Assembly (NCBI GenBank): GCA_029883255.1
Contig: JAOUJL010000025.1
Span: 1 to 12,878 of the forward strand
Origin: Candidatus Bathyarchaeota archaeon
GTDB lineage: Archaea; Thermoproteota; Bathyarchaeia; Bathyarchaeales; Bathyarchaeaceae
DNA: 12,878 bases
Direction of reading: 5' to 3'
The notes beneath the pieces were generated by a model, which worked only from the letters and a program-made list of their open reading frames with translations, ran no database searches and was not told the origin of the DNA. The position numbers and the translations under genes were made by a program. Below are positions 6,280 to 12,846 of this stretch, one piece after another. How positions within the stretch are numbered: the stretch's first letter is position 1; each line of letters starts with the position of its first letter.

Positions 6280-7452
6280 TTATCCTCTCCGATAAATATG
6301 CACGATTGCAGTGGCGCCTGAACCACCCACGTTATGGCTTAGCCCAATCTCAGCTCCTTCCACCTGTCTTTTCTCAGCTTGCCCAGTCAGTTGTAAGTAT
6401 ATCTCGTAGGCTTGAGCGACTCCCGTCGCTCCAACAGGATGTCCCTTCGATTTCAAGCCTCCACTGGTGTTAACGGGAATCTTCCCCCCAATCTCAGTGA
6501 CGCCCTCTTCTACCAAGCTTCCTCCTTTTCCAGGCTTGCAAAAGCCGAGATCCTCATACGCGATAATTTCCGCAATGGTGAAACAGTCGTGAACCTCTGC
6601 GATATCAGCGTCTTGAGGCTTAACCTTAGCCATATTGTAGGCTTCTTGACCCGCAAGCTTGCCCGCCTTTATAGTCGTAATGTCTTCTCTTTCGTACAAG
6701 CCTATGGCGTCGCTTGCTTGTCCTGAACCTATAATGTGCACTGGGGTGTCCGTAAACTTCTTGGCAAGTTCAGGTTTTGTCAAAATTAAGCAGCTGGCTC
6801 CATCCGTTATCAAGGAGCAGTCATACAGTTTCAGCGGCCAAGCGATTACTTTGGACGCCATCGCCTTTTCTAACGTTACTTCCTTCTGCATATGCGCTTT
6901 TGGGTTCAGAGCTCCGTTATGATGGTTTTTCACCGCAACCATTGCCATCTGTTCTTCTGTCGTGCCAAACTTGTGCATGTGAGCCGTAGCCATGAGAGCG
7001 TATAGTCCTGGAAATGTTATTCCATGCCATTGTTCAAATGGATAATCTGAGGCCATTGCTAAGAATTCGGTCACGTCAGATGTGGTTCGATGGGTCATTT
7101 TTTCTACTCCGCCCACCATCACTATGTCGTACATGCCTGAAAATACGGCGGAAACCCCTAATCCTAACGCTACTCCCGAGGATGCGCATGCGTTTTCAAT
7201 TCTCGTTGCTTGTACGGGAAGTAAGCCAGCCCAGTCAGCAAGCGTTGGTCCGGTGTGTCCCTGATGTTCATATGATTCGCCCATGTGCCCGACGAAAAGT
7301 GCTTTAATGTTCTTTTTAGGAATGAGATTGGGGCATCTCTCATAAGCTTCTTTTGCGGCTTCAGCGAAAAGCTCTCTGCCGTATAATCCTTCTCTTCTTC
7401 CAAATTTTGATAATCCAGCTGAGACTATGGTTGCTAACGGTTTGCCAGCCAA
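6280..7452 (-). CDS. Thiolase A, archaeal acetyl-CoA acetyltransferase type
   Basis: A 390-residue thiolase-superfamily enzyme with an intact active site. Nucleophile Cys89 is in IENACASSG, HDC at 288-290 in EVHDCFTIAEI, GHP with His338 in GGLKSKGHPVGATG, and HNVGGSG at 373-379, where classical thiolases carry a second cysteine. This is the archaeal/SCP2-like pattern. It would condense or cleave acyl-CoAs, for example two acetyl-CoA to acetoacetyl-CoA for the mevalonate pathway, or act in beta-oxidation. No HMG-CoA synthase gene is in the window, so the pathway is unsettled. The start is TTG, supported by a GGAGGT ribosome site eight bases upstream. It pairs with the DUF35 gene two bases downstream. 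Confidence 0.9.
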   Translation of the reverse strand: MAGKPLATIVSAGLSKFGRREGLYGRELFAEAAKEAYERCPNLIPKKNIKALFVGHMGESYEHQGHTGPTLADWAGLLPVQATRIENACASSGVALGLGVSAVFSGMYDIVMVGGVEKMTHRTTSDVTEFLAMASDYPFEQWHGITFPGLYALMATAHMHKFGTTEEQMAMVAVKNHHNGALNPKAHMQKEVTLEKAMASKVIAWPLKLYDCSLITDGASCLILTKPELAKKFTDTPVHIIGSGQASDAIGLYEREDITTIKAGKLAGQEAYNMAKVKPQDADIAEVHDCFTIAEIIAYEDLGFCKPGKGGSLVEEGVTEIGGKIPVNTSGGLKSKGHPVGATGVAQAYEIYLQLTGQAEKRQVEGAEIGLSHNVGGSGATAIVHIYRRG

Positions 7453-7460
7453 CTAGCGGA

Positions 7461-7466
7461 ACCTCC
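7461..7466 (-). promoter_or_regulatory. Strong ribosome site that decides the TTG start of thiolase A
   Basis: On the minus strand GGAGGT lies eight bases upstream of TTG 7452. It is the best Shine-Dalgarno match in the window and complements the archaeal 16S 3' end. No ATG or GTG lies at suitable spacing. Confidence 0.7.
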
Positions 7467-7724
7467 TTCCACCGAGTTTGCCTAGAATTTAGTAATCCCA
7501 TTGAGGAAGAATAAAAGTATTTCATTCAGAAGTAGAGATGTCTCATGCAGACCCCCTCTTTCTTGCGACGTACAAGCATATAGAGTCTTCAAAAAGATTT
7601 GCTGATGTACTTCACGACGTGCACACTGCATGAGTGCATGGGGCCCTTCTGAAGAATCAGCCTTCAATCTTCCTCGATAGAGTAGATGTATGAATGCAGA
7701 TCGGTCAAGATATTGTTGTCCAGA
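7467..7724. other. Intergenic stretch between the two thiolase modules
   Basis: No supported gene is seen. The minus strand has an open 61-codon frame (7667-7482) and the plus strand a 31-codon one (starting MSHADPLFLATYKH, near 7539), overlapping each other; neither has a good ribosome site. A short inverted repeat TGCAC/GTGCA with a 9-base loop lies near 7620-7638. A promoter for thiolase A may lie here, around the minus-strand CTTTTATTC close to 7514, but the match is poor. Confidence 0.3.
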
Positions 7725-7847
7725 CTACTCAGTACATGGGTGAGTTTTAGATTTAGGATGGCATTCTGCTATTTGTTCAGGAGAACATTCCTTGGGATCT
7801 TTGATTTTCTTCTCTGGATGCTCGCAACATGATTTCTTGTTACACAT
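7725..7847 (-). CDS. 40-residue cysteine-rich small protein
   Basis: A short gene encoding MCNKKSCCEHPEKKIKDPKE, then CSPEQIAECHPKSKTHPCTE. It has six cysteines (residues 2, 7, 8, 21, 29, 38) and three histidines (10, 30, 36) in a C-x4-CC...DPKECSPEQI-x2-CH...HPC pattern, consistent with a metal-binding mini-protein. I recall similar short proteins in methanogens and anaerobic bacteria but know no function for them. The ATG has a strong GGGAGGG ribosome site (7862-7856) at eight bases. It lies 80 bases after the long DUF35 gene on the same strand and may share its transcript; an A/T-rich CATTAAATAAG at 7890-7880 could be a separate promoter, though it is close. Translation is well supported; function is open. 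Confidence 0.8.
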   Translation of the reverse strand: MCNKKSCCEHPEKKIKDPKECSPEQIAECHPKSKTHPCTE

Positions 7848-7927
7848 GTGGTAAACCCTCCCATGTAAAAGCGAGTAATCTTATTTAATGTTTCTAAATG
7901 TGAGAAATGCATGCAGCTATATGCCGA

Positions 7928-8734
7928 CTACCAACCCCGCACTTCAGGATCATTATCTATACCGTACCTCTTTTTGATGAATTGGATAGTCTGCTTCATT
8001 GACGCTTCCAAAGATTCTAGAATTTTTGGATCCTTCTGGAGACAAGCCCACTCTGGAACCTTCTGCCCGGGGACTGCCACAGCATAGCAATCCGTCAAAT
8101 CCCCTTTTCGCTGCTCCTTCGACACAAACTCAATTCTTACCTTTTGTCCGATGAAGAGTTCCCCTGGGGGTATATGCAACATCATAGCTAAAGTAGTATC
8201 AGCACCATCAATTTTGACCCAGCCCATTGAGAACGGCAATTGATGCTCAAAAGGAGCTGCTGCAAGGCACTGCACGGTGAAAGTATGGATAACACCCGTC
8301 AATGGAAGATCAACCCATTCACAATCAGCTACTTTACACTTGGGATTCCAACAATGAGCTCTGGGAGGACAGTATAGTGTGCCGCATTTGGGACATTTTG
8401 TTCCTTTTAGCTTTCCCTCTAGTAATCCTCTAAAGAAGGGTGAAACCAGCCCATAGCTGTGGGAATATAACGCAAAAGCGGCGCGATCTATTACCATGAA
8501 TTCTTTTGGCTTTCTCTTTAGAGCTTCTTCAACCGTACCTCCGCCACAAGGGCCCTTTAGAATCTGATAACCCTTGATTGACCATAATCCTGTATTGACT
8601 ATTGGTTCCCAGTATTCTTGAGCCGCTGTTGAGTGGTCCTCTACTACTGGATAATGTTTGTATTTTGCTTCACGCTTTGTACGCTTTATTTTCCTTACTT
8701 TTATTTTTCTTTCTTCAATTCCAACTTCTGTCAT
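7928..8734 (-). CDS. Long DUF35 Zn-ribbon/OB-fold protein with N-terminal extension, partner of thiolase-like B
   Basis: A 268-residue protein, about twice the usual DUF35 length. The core runs from SPFFRGLLEGKLKGTKCPKC through a zinc ribbon (Cys114, Cys117, Cys128, Cys133; the second knuckle is CWNPKC, with two extra residues) to an OB-fold at about 139-210 (GVIHTFTV, MGWVKIDGA, GQKVRIEFV). A helical tail of about 50 residues ends the protein. The first 100 residues are an extension: a very basic stretch (KIKVRKIKRTKREAK), then EYWEPIVNTGLWSIKGYQIL and a GPCGGGTVEEAL segment that I do not recognise. ATG 8734 is preferred because GGAGAGA (8747-8741) is well spaced for it; an upstream frame to 8764 would overlap the thiolase-like gene. 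Confidence 0.85.
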   Translation of the reverse strand: MTEVGIEERKIKVRKIKRTKREAKYKHYPVVEDHSTAAQEYWEPIVNTGLWSIKGYQILKGPCGGGTVEEALKRKPKEFMVIDRAAFALYSHSYGLVSPFFRGLLEGKLKGTKCPKCGTLYCPPRAHCWNPKCKVADCEWVDLPLTGVIHTFTVQCLAAAPFEHQLPFSMGWVKIDGADTTLAMMLHIPPGELFIGQKVRIEFVSKEQRKGDLTDCYAVAVPGQKVPEWACLQKDPKILESLEASMKQTIQFIKKRYGIDNDPEVRGW

Positions 8735-8750
8735 TTTCATTCTCTCCTTT

Positions 8751-10040
8751 TTAATCACCTTCAAAAGTTACCACGGCCCCTTGGCAACCAGTTCCGCCAT
8801 GTCCGGTAATAAGCGCTTTTCTTGCATCTGGTACCTGTAAACCATCCAAGCCACATTTTTCTTTTATCTTTCCAGCAAGCTGCCAGTATAAGAAAAGTGT
8901 ATAATAGAGACTTGTAGCGCCCACAGGGTGTCCTGATGCTGTCAAACCTCCGCTGAGGTTAGACGGGCATTCACCACCGTATTCAACTATTCCTTCCCTT
9001 ATCAGAGTTTTTCCTTCTCCCCGAGGGCAAAGCATCAAATCTTCCCACAAAGAAAGTTCAACGCCGTCATAGGGAGCGAAAAGCTCTACCAGATCTAATT
9101 CTTTTAGCGGATTGGTTATACCTGCCTGAGGATACGCTCTTTTTGCAGCTATATGCAAAGAGGCAAAATTTGCCATATCTGGATAAGGCGTTTTTATCGG
9201 ATCAACAAAATCAGGATATATCTTCGCCTCATCTTTCATCCCTTCATAGGCAAAATCAGCCGTTCTATCTCCTGGCCTCATCGAATCTGTCCCTAAGCCA
9301 ACTCCCGTTATCCACATAGGTGTATCAGTGAACCGGCGAGCTTTTGATTCTGTTGCCATCAATAGAACACAGGCTCCTTCACTCATTACAGCACAGTTGA
9401 GAACTCTATAGGGCCAGCATACTAGTCGGTTCTTCCAGTAATCATCCAGTGTTATAGGAGCAGTGCCGTGCTGGCTCACCCATTGAGAATAGGGCCAATG
9501 AATGGAATTATTGTGGTTTTTGACAGCAATCTTGCCAAGATCTTCACAGGTTTCCCCGTATAATTGCATATGTCGAACTGCAAGGGCTGCATAGAACGCA
9601 TTGTAATACCCACCAACTGGAAAGTCCCAATCGGTATCTGCCGCTGAAGCTATCATTTCATTTGTTGCAGCAACCGAAACCTCGCACATCCACTCCCAAC
9701 CAGGAATCAATATAACGTCAAACATTCCTGATTTTATCATATAGTAAGCGTTGACTACAGCATCTATTGATGTGGATCCACCGGACTCAACTCTGTAACC
9801 TGGCTTATTATGTAGGCCCAGATAATCTTGCACTATCCATCCCATACACAGCTGCCCATTCAAGTGGTCGCTAAAATAGCTCATACACAGTGCATCTATG
9901 TCATCCGCCGTTAAGTTAGGCACATTCTTAAGCAAATCTTGATAAGCAATGGCCACACCTTCTTCTACATTCTCCCCATGCCAAAGATCAGGGCGAAATA
10001 TACCTCCATTGCAAATGGCTACTCTCTCGTCTCTAACCAT
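8751..10040 (-). CDS. Thiolase-like protein B lacking the nucleophilic cysteine
   Basis: A 429-residue thiolase-fold protein, larger than thiolase A. The fold is clear from end-to-end correspondence: RVESGGSTS aligns with RIENACASS, IAVKNHNNS with VAVKNHHNG, SGGLTASGHPVGATS with SGGLKSKGHPVGATG, and GHGGTG near 413-418. However, residue 88, where thiolase A has Cys89, is glycine, and the HDC motif is replaced by APYDG (322-326, with Tyr324). Only His371 of the catalytic set is clearly kept. It cannot use normal thiolase chemistry. The steroid aldolase Ltp2 is a known cysteine-less thiolase-fold enzyme that works with a DUF35 partner, so aldol or retro-aldol cleavage of a CoA ester is plausible; a purely structural role is the alternative. 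It is followed by the long DUF35 gene after 16 bases. Confidence 0.88.
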   Translation of the reverse strand: MVRDERVAICNGGIFRPDLWHGENVEEGVAIAYQDLLKNVPNLTADDIDALCMSYFSDHLNGQLCMGWIVQDYLGLHNKPGYRVESGGSTSIDAVVNAYYMIKSGMFDVILIPGWEWMCEVSVAATNEMIASAADTDWDFPVGGYYNAFYAALAVRHMQLYGETCEDLGKIAVKNHNNSIHWPYSQWVSQHGTAPITLDDYWKNRLVCWPYRVLNCAVMSEGACVLLMATESKARRFTDTPMWITGVGLGTDSMRPGDRTADFAYEGMKDEAKIYPDFVDPIKTPYPDMANFASLHIAAKRAYPQAGITNPLKELDLVELFAPYDGVELSLWEDLMLCPRGEGKTLIREGIVEYGGECPSNLSGGLTASGHPVGATSLYYTLFLYWQLAGKIKEKCGLDGLQVPDARKALITGHGGTGCQGAVVTFEGD

Positions 10041-10080
10041 AACTCACACGACCTAGTTCTTGTTCAGTTATCTGGCGTCA

Positions 10081-10090
10081 ATATAAATCT
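10081..10090 (-). promoter_or_regulatory. TATA box for the thiolase-like B operon
   Basis: On the minus strand AGATTTATAT is a good archaeal TATA element about 45 bases upstream of ATG 10040, predicting a transcript start near 10060 and a leader of about 20 bases. It would drive thiolase-like B, the long DUF35 gene, and perhaps the small Cys-rich gene. Confidence 0.5.
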
Positions 10091-10379
10091 AACTCAGTAT
10101 GTCTGACGCATAAAAGAGTTGGTTCTTATCTAGGAATCAACCAGAAATAAGATAGAGTACGCACAAGAATTGGGGTCAGAAGCAGAGGAAAACATGGAAA
10201 TCTGAAATTCACCTCTTCCCCAGTTCTTGTCAAAATGACTCTAGACAGTGACGCGTACAGAAGACTCTTTTATGGTTTTTTCACTCCACAAAATGCAGAT
10301 ATTGCAGCTATCAACAGTGTTGCCTAAAAGCAGGTGTTCAACGGAGGAATCTGGAGATGCTCCTCGCAAACTCCTTCTC
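10091..10379. other. Intergenic stretch between TatD and thiolase-like B genes
   Basis: No supported gene is seen. A 30-codon plus-strand frame (10235-10327, starting MTLDSDAYRRLFYGFF) has no ribosome site. A TATA-like CATAAAAG on the plus strand lies near 10109-10116, with no evident gene downstream of it. Confidence 0.3.
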
Positions 10380-11174
10380 CTATGTCGAATGCACGTGTTG
10401 AAGCGTGCACGAAGGTAGTTGAAAGACTTCTTTAGCGTTTTCTGTAGTTGCTTTGGCCAGTTCATCCACTGTGATTCCTTTAAGCTCTGCAATTTTTTTA
10501 GCTATGAAGAGAAGGAAGGCTGGTTCATTTCGTTTTCCTCGCTTTTTTTGAGGGGCAAGCCAGGGGCTGTCGGTTTCTAGTAGTATCTTGTTCAAATCGG
10601 TGCGTTTAGCAATTTTACCTAATTCATGGGAGTTGGGGAAGGTGACGGGTCCTGCGAAGGATATGTAGAAGTTTGACTTGATACATTGTTCAGCCATTTC
10701 TCTATTCCCTGAGAAGCAGTGCATTATGCTCTCGGTTTTTCCTTCAAATTTTGAAAGCATTTTGAGAGTGTCCGCATGTGCTTCTCTGGTGTGGATTACA
10801 ACCGGCAACTTCAGCATTTCGGCTAGAAATAGTTGAGCTTCGAAGGCTTTCTTCTGGGTTTCTCTAGGAGATAGATTTCGGTAGTAGTCTAGTCCGATCT
10901 CGCCGATGGCTACAACCCTCGGGTTTTCAGATAGTTTCCTCAATTCATCTAAGACATTTTGGTTCAGCTGATCGGCGTTGTGAGGGTGAATTCCTACTGT
11001 AGCATAAAGCCCATTGTATTTTTCAGCTAGTTCGATGGCTTTTCTGCTGCTTTCAATGTCGAATCCGATATTTACTATGTGTTCTACGCCGGCTTTTCTT
11101 GCGCGGCTTATCACTTTTTCCCTGTCTTTGTCAAACCTTGACCATTGAAGGTGTGCGTGTGTGTCAACTAACAT
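10380..11174 (-). CDS. tatD: TatD-family metal-dependent hydrolase (DNase)
   Basis: A 264-residue TIM-barrel hydrolase of the amidohydrolase superfamily. All metal-binding motifs are present: DTHAH at 4-8, GIHPH at 61-65, GEIGLDYY at 91-98 (Glu92), HTREA at 128-132, HCFSG at 152-156, and ETDSPWLAP at 200-208 (Asp202), followed by RGKRNEP. TatD proteins are Mg-dependent 3'-5' exonucleases linked to DNA repair and DNA degradation; some family members have other hydrolase substrates. The length is typical; the last ten residues (SCTLQHVHST) are an unconserved tail. ATG 11174 lies 14 bases after the flavodoxin gene stop, with GAAGGA as ribosome site, so the two are probably one operon. Confidence 0.92.
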   Translation of the reverse strand: MLVDTHAHLQWSRFDKDREKVISRARKAGVEHIVNIGFDIESSRKAIELAEKYNGLYATVGIHPHNADQLNQNVLDELRKLSENPRVVAIGEIGLDYYRNLSPRETQKKAFEAQLFLAEMLKLPVVIHTREAHADTLKMLSKFEGKTESIMHCFSGNREMAEQCIKSNFYISFAGPVTFPNSHELGKIAKRTDLNKILLETDSPWLAPQKKRGKRNEPAFLLFIAKKIAELKGITVDELAKATTENAKEVFQLPSCTLQHVHST

Positions 11175-11188
11175 GCTTCAGTTTTCCT

Positions 11189-11698
11189 TCATGGCACGTG
11201 TTGTCGCGCGTGTTGTGAAACTGACTGAGTTCTTAAAACGAGTTTAGCTATTCTTTCCCCATACTCTATACACAAGCTTTTGCTTCTCTCATCTGGTTTC
11301 TCTATAGAAACAGGTCCATAATGATCTCCCTTCGACGATCCCTGAATTATCATACCATGGATCAACAGGGATTTCAAAATATCCATTATTGTCGTCTCAT
11401 TGCCACCAGCTATGTTGGCTGACGAGGAAAAAGCTCCACCAACTTTTCCCTCCAGTTTTCCATGGAATCTGACGCTGTCATCTATGAACTTCTTAATCTC
11501 GGAAGCCATCGACCCATAGTATGTTGGAGACCCAAAAACTACGCCGTCAACATCAAGTAACTCCTCAACTCTAGCTTCTTGTACATTCTTCACCTTCACT
11601 TGCATACGCTTAACTTTCTTCACACCCTTGGCTATTGACTCAGCCATTTCCTTTGTATTGCCGGACCTTGAATAATAGATGATCAGGACTTCAGGCAT
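11189..11698 (-). CDS. Flavodoxin-fold FMN protein, NAD(P)H:quinone oxidoreductase/WrbA-like
   Basis: A 169-residue cytoplasmic flavoprotein. The FMN phosphate loop is YSRSGNTKEMA at 9-19; the second FMN-contact segment is GSPTYYGSMASEIKKFID at 56-73; and GGAFSSSANIAGGNETT at 87-103 is the typical WrbA/Isf-type flavin loop, followed by an ILKSLLIHGMIIQG helix-strand. It would carry FMN and transfer one or two electrons, for instance from NAD(P)H to quinones, or act as a redox partner. There is no iron-sulfur Cys cluster, so it is not an Isf protein. ATG 11698 follows a GGGATGG ribosome-like site. It is first in a probable two-gene operon with tatD. Confidence 0.85.
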   Translation of the reverse strand: MPEVLIIYYSRSGNTKEMAESIAKGVKKVKRMQVKVKNVQEARVEELLDVDGVVFGSPTYYGSMASEIKKFIDDSVRFHGKLEGKVGGAFSSSANIAGGNETTIMDILKSLLIHGMIIQGSSKGDHYGPVSIEKPDERSKSLCIEYGERIAKLVLRTQSVSQHARQHVP

Positions 11699-12154
11699 GT
11701 GCCATCCCTGTGGTTATGGTAAGGCCCCATGCAGTTTTAAATTTGTGTGAACTTCCCAAAATAGTGGAATACTAGCAGACCTCTAGAGTTTCTCCATCGG
11801 CAGAACCAATTTAGTGATCGATCCTGTGGCAGAAAAATGAAAAATAAGGGTAACTACGATGTCCTCCCACTTTTGCTGGAAAGAATTAATAAAATTTTGT
11901 AAGAAAAACCAGTCTTAGAAAATACGTGTATGCACGTGGGAACTATGGAAAAAGTGATAACACAACTAATTAGGGACTTAACGTTGTGTGTGAGAAACCT
12001 GTCCGTCAGCAAATAATACTGCACCTATTTTCCTTGGAATCAAATGATACTTATGTCGAATGTTTATCTTAGCATTCAAAGCTGTGTCTTAATATTTTGG
12101 CATCAAATAAGACAAATTACATAAAACTTAAATAGTGTGCAATTTTCTGTTGTA
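11699..12154. other. Long intergenic stretch upstream of the structured-RNA candidate
   Basis: No supported gene is seen. Two very short plus-strand frames look protein-like: 11837-11902 (21 codons, MKNKGNYDVLPLLLERINKI) and 11930-12016 (28 codons, MHVGTMEKVITQLIRDLTLC). The inner ATG of the second (11945) has GTGGGA three bases upstream, too close for a good ribosome site. They are likely chance or decayed sequence. Confidence 0.3.
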
Positions 12155-12240
12155 ACTGAGATGAAGGGAATGCGTGAATAAAGTGAATTCTCCTTTCTCT
12201 CTACCGGCTTATTTTTTTAAGCCTAACACGCATTCCCAGA
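12155..12240 (+). ncRNA. Candidate structured RNA or operator: nested perfect inverted repeats
   Basis: GGGAATGCGTG at 12166-12176 is the exact reverse complement of CACGCATTCCC at 12227-12237, an 11-base stem closing a 50-base interior. Inside, GGCTTA (12206-12211) and TAAGCC (12218-12223) form a second stem with a six-T loop. A pyrimidine-rich single-stranded stretch (TCTCCTTTCTCTCT) lies between. A TATA-like CTTAAATAG at 12127-12135 would start a transcript near 12157, just before the first arm. Transcription and function are unproven; strand is taken from that TATA box. The arms could instead be a DNA operator or the ends of a very small mobile remnant. Confidence 0.45.
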
Positions 12241-12281
12241 ATTTCTTCAACTTGTCGCGCGATTTGAAGTTTATAAACATT

Positions 12282-12290
12282 TTTATATAT
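12282..12290 (+). promoter_or_regulatory. TATA box of the Lrp/AsnC-like gene
   Basis: TTTATATAT, with a second A/T-rich TTTATAAAC about ten bases upstream, predicts a transcript start near 12312 and a leader of about 50 bases. GGTGGTG at 12351-12357 is the ribosome site, six bases before ATG 12364. Confidence 0.55.
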
Positions 12291-12363
12291 GACGTAGAAA
12301 GCTCTTAAGTAGGAACAGAAAAACTAATTTAGATTGAAAAGAAACTATTCGGTGGTGTTGTAA

Positions 12364-12846
12364 ATGAAAAAGAGAATGTGGAATCTTCTTATGGAATATT
12401 TAAAAGATTCCAAGAGAAGTGATAGGGAGCTAGCAGGCATTCTAGGAGTCTCACAGCCAACTGTAACCCGAATGAGAAACAAAATGGTAAAGGATGGAAT
12501 TATACAAGAATTCACTATAATACCAGACTTCATGAAAATGGGATTCAAGATTATGGCAATTACTTTTACCAAGACAAAATTTGATCCTGAACTAACGGAA
12601 AGAGCAAGAAAATCAGCAATGGCAAGACCTAACATAGTACTGTGTGCTTTTTCTCAAGGACTCGGAATGAATGGAGTGATTGTTTCTCTCCATAGAGACT
12701 ACTCAGAATATTCTGACTTCTTCACAAATTACATGACAGAATGGAGAGACGTGATAGAAGATCACGATTGCCTTCTTGTCAGCCTAGGAGGAACAATCAT
12801 CAAACCTTTCTCCTTAAAATACCTAGCAGAACTAAAAGAGAAATAA
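12364..12846 (+). CDS. Lrp/AsnC-like winged-helix transcriptional regulator
   Basis: A 160-residue protein. Residues 8-50 (LLMEYLKDSKRSDRELAGIL, GVSQPTVTRMRNKMVKDGII) are an AsnC-type winged helix-turn-helix; the recognition helix is SQPTVTRMRNKM. The rest (about 52-157) alternates strands and helices in the way of a RAM-like ligand/oligomer domain, although the sequence is divergent, with GLGMNGVIVSLHRDYSEYSD and DCLLVSLGGTIIKPFS as marked segments. It would bind DNA as a dimer or higher oligomer and sense a small metabolite; the ligand is unknown. It is the last gene in the window and stands alone. The DNA-binding call is firm; the C-terminal domain assignment is moderate. Confidence 0.82.
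   Translation: MKKRMWNLLMEYLKDSKRSDRELAGILGVSQPTVTRMRNKMVKDGIIQEFTIIPDFMKMGFKIMAITFTKTKFDPELTERARKSAMARPNIVLCAFSQGLGMNGVIVSLHRDYSEYSDFFTNYMTEWRDVIEDHDCLLVSLGGTIIKPFSLKYLAELKEK

Noticed and set aside
7482..7667. A 61-codon minus-strand frame upstream of thiolase A.
   Set aside because: It runs opposite an equally plausible plus frame, has no ribosome site and no domain-like pattern.
8735..8764. An upstream ATG for the long DUF35 gene adding ten residues.
   Set aside because: It would overlap the thiolase-like gene by 14 bases and lacks a ribosome site, whereas ATG 8734 has GGAGAGA at good spacing.
10235..10327. A 30-codon plus-strand frame starting MTLDSDAYRRLFYGFF.
   Set aside because: No ribosome site, no promoter at proper distance and no recognisable motif.
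10241..10492. An 83-codon minus-strand frame overlapping the end of the TatD gene.
   Set aside because: Its overlap with tatD is out of frame, with low-complexity shadow composition (HRRRSLRG) and no homology signal.
10391..11203. GCACGTGTTG repeated at 10391-10400 and 11194-11203, at the 3' ends of two adjacent genes.
   Set aside because: Ten-base repeats are expected dozens of times by chance in a window this long, and the repeats encode unrelated tails.
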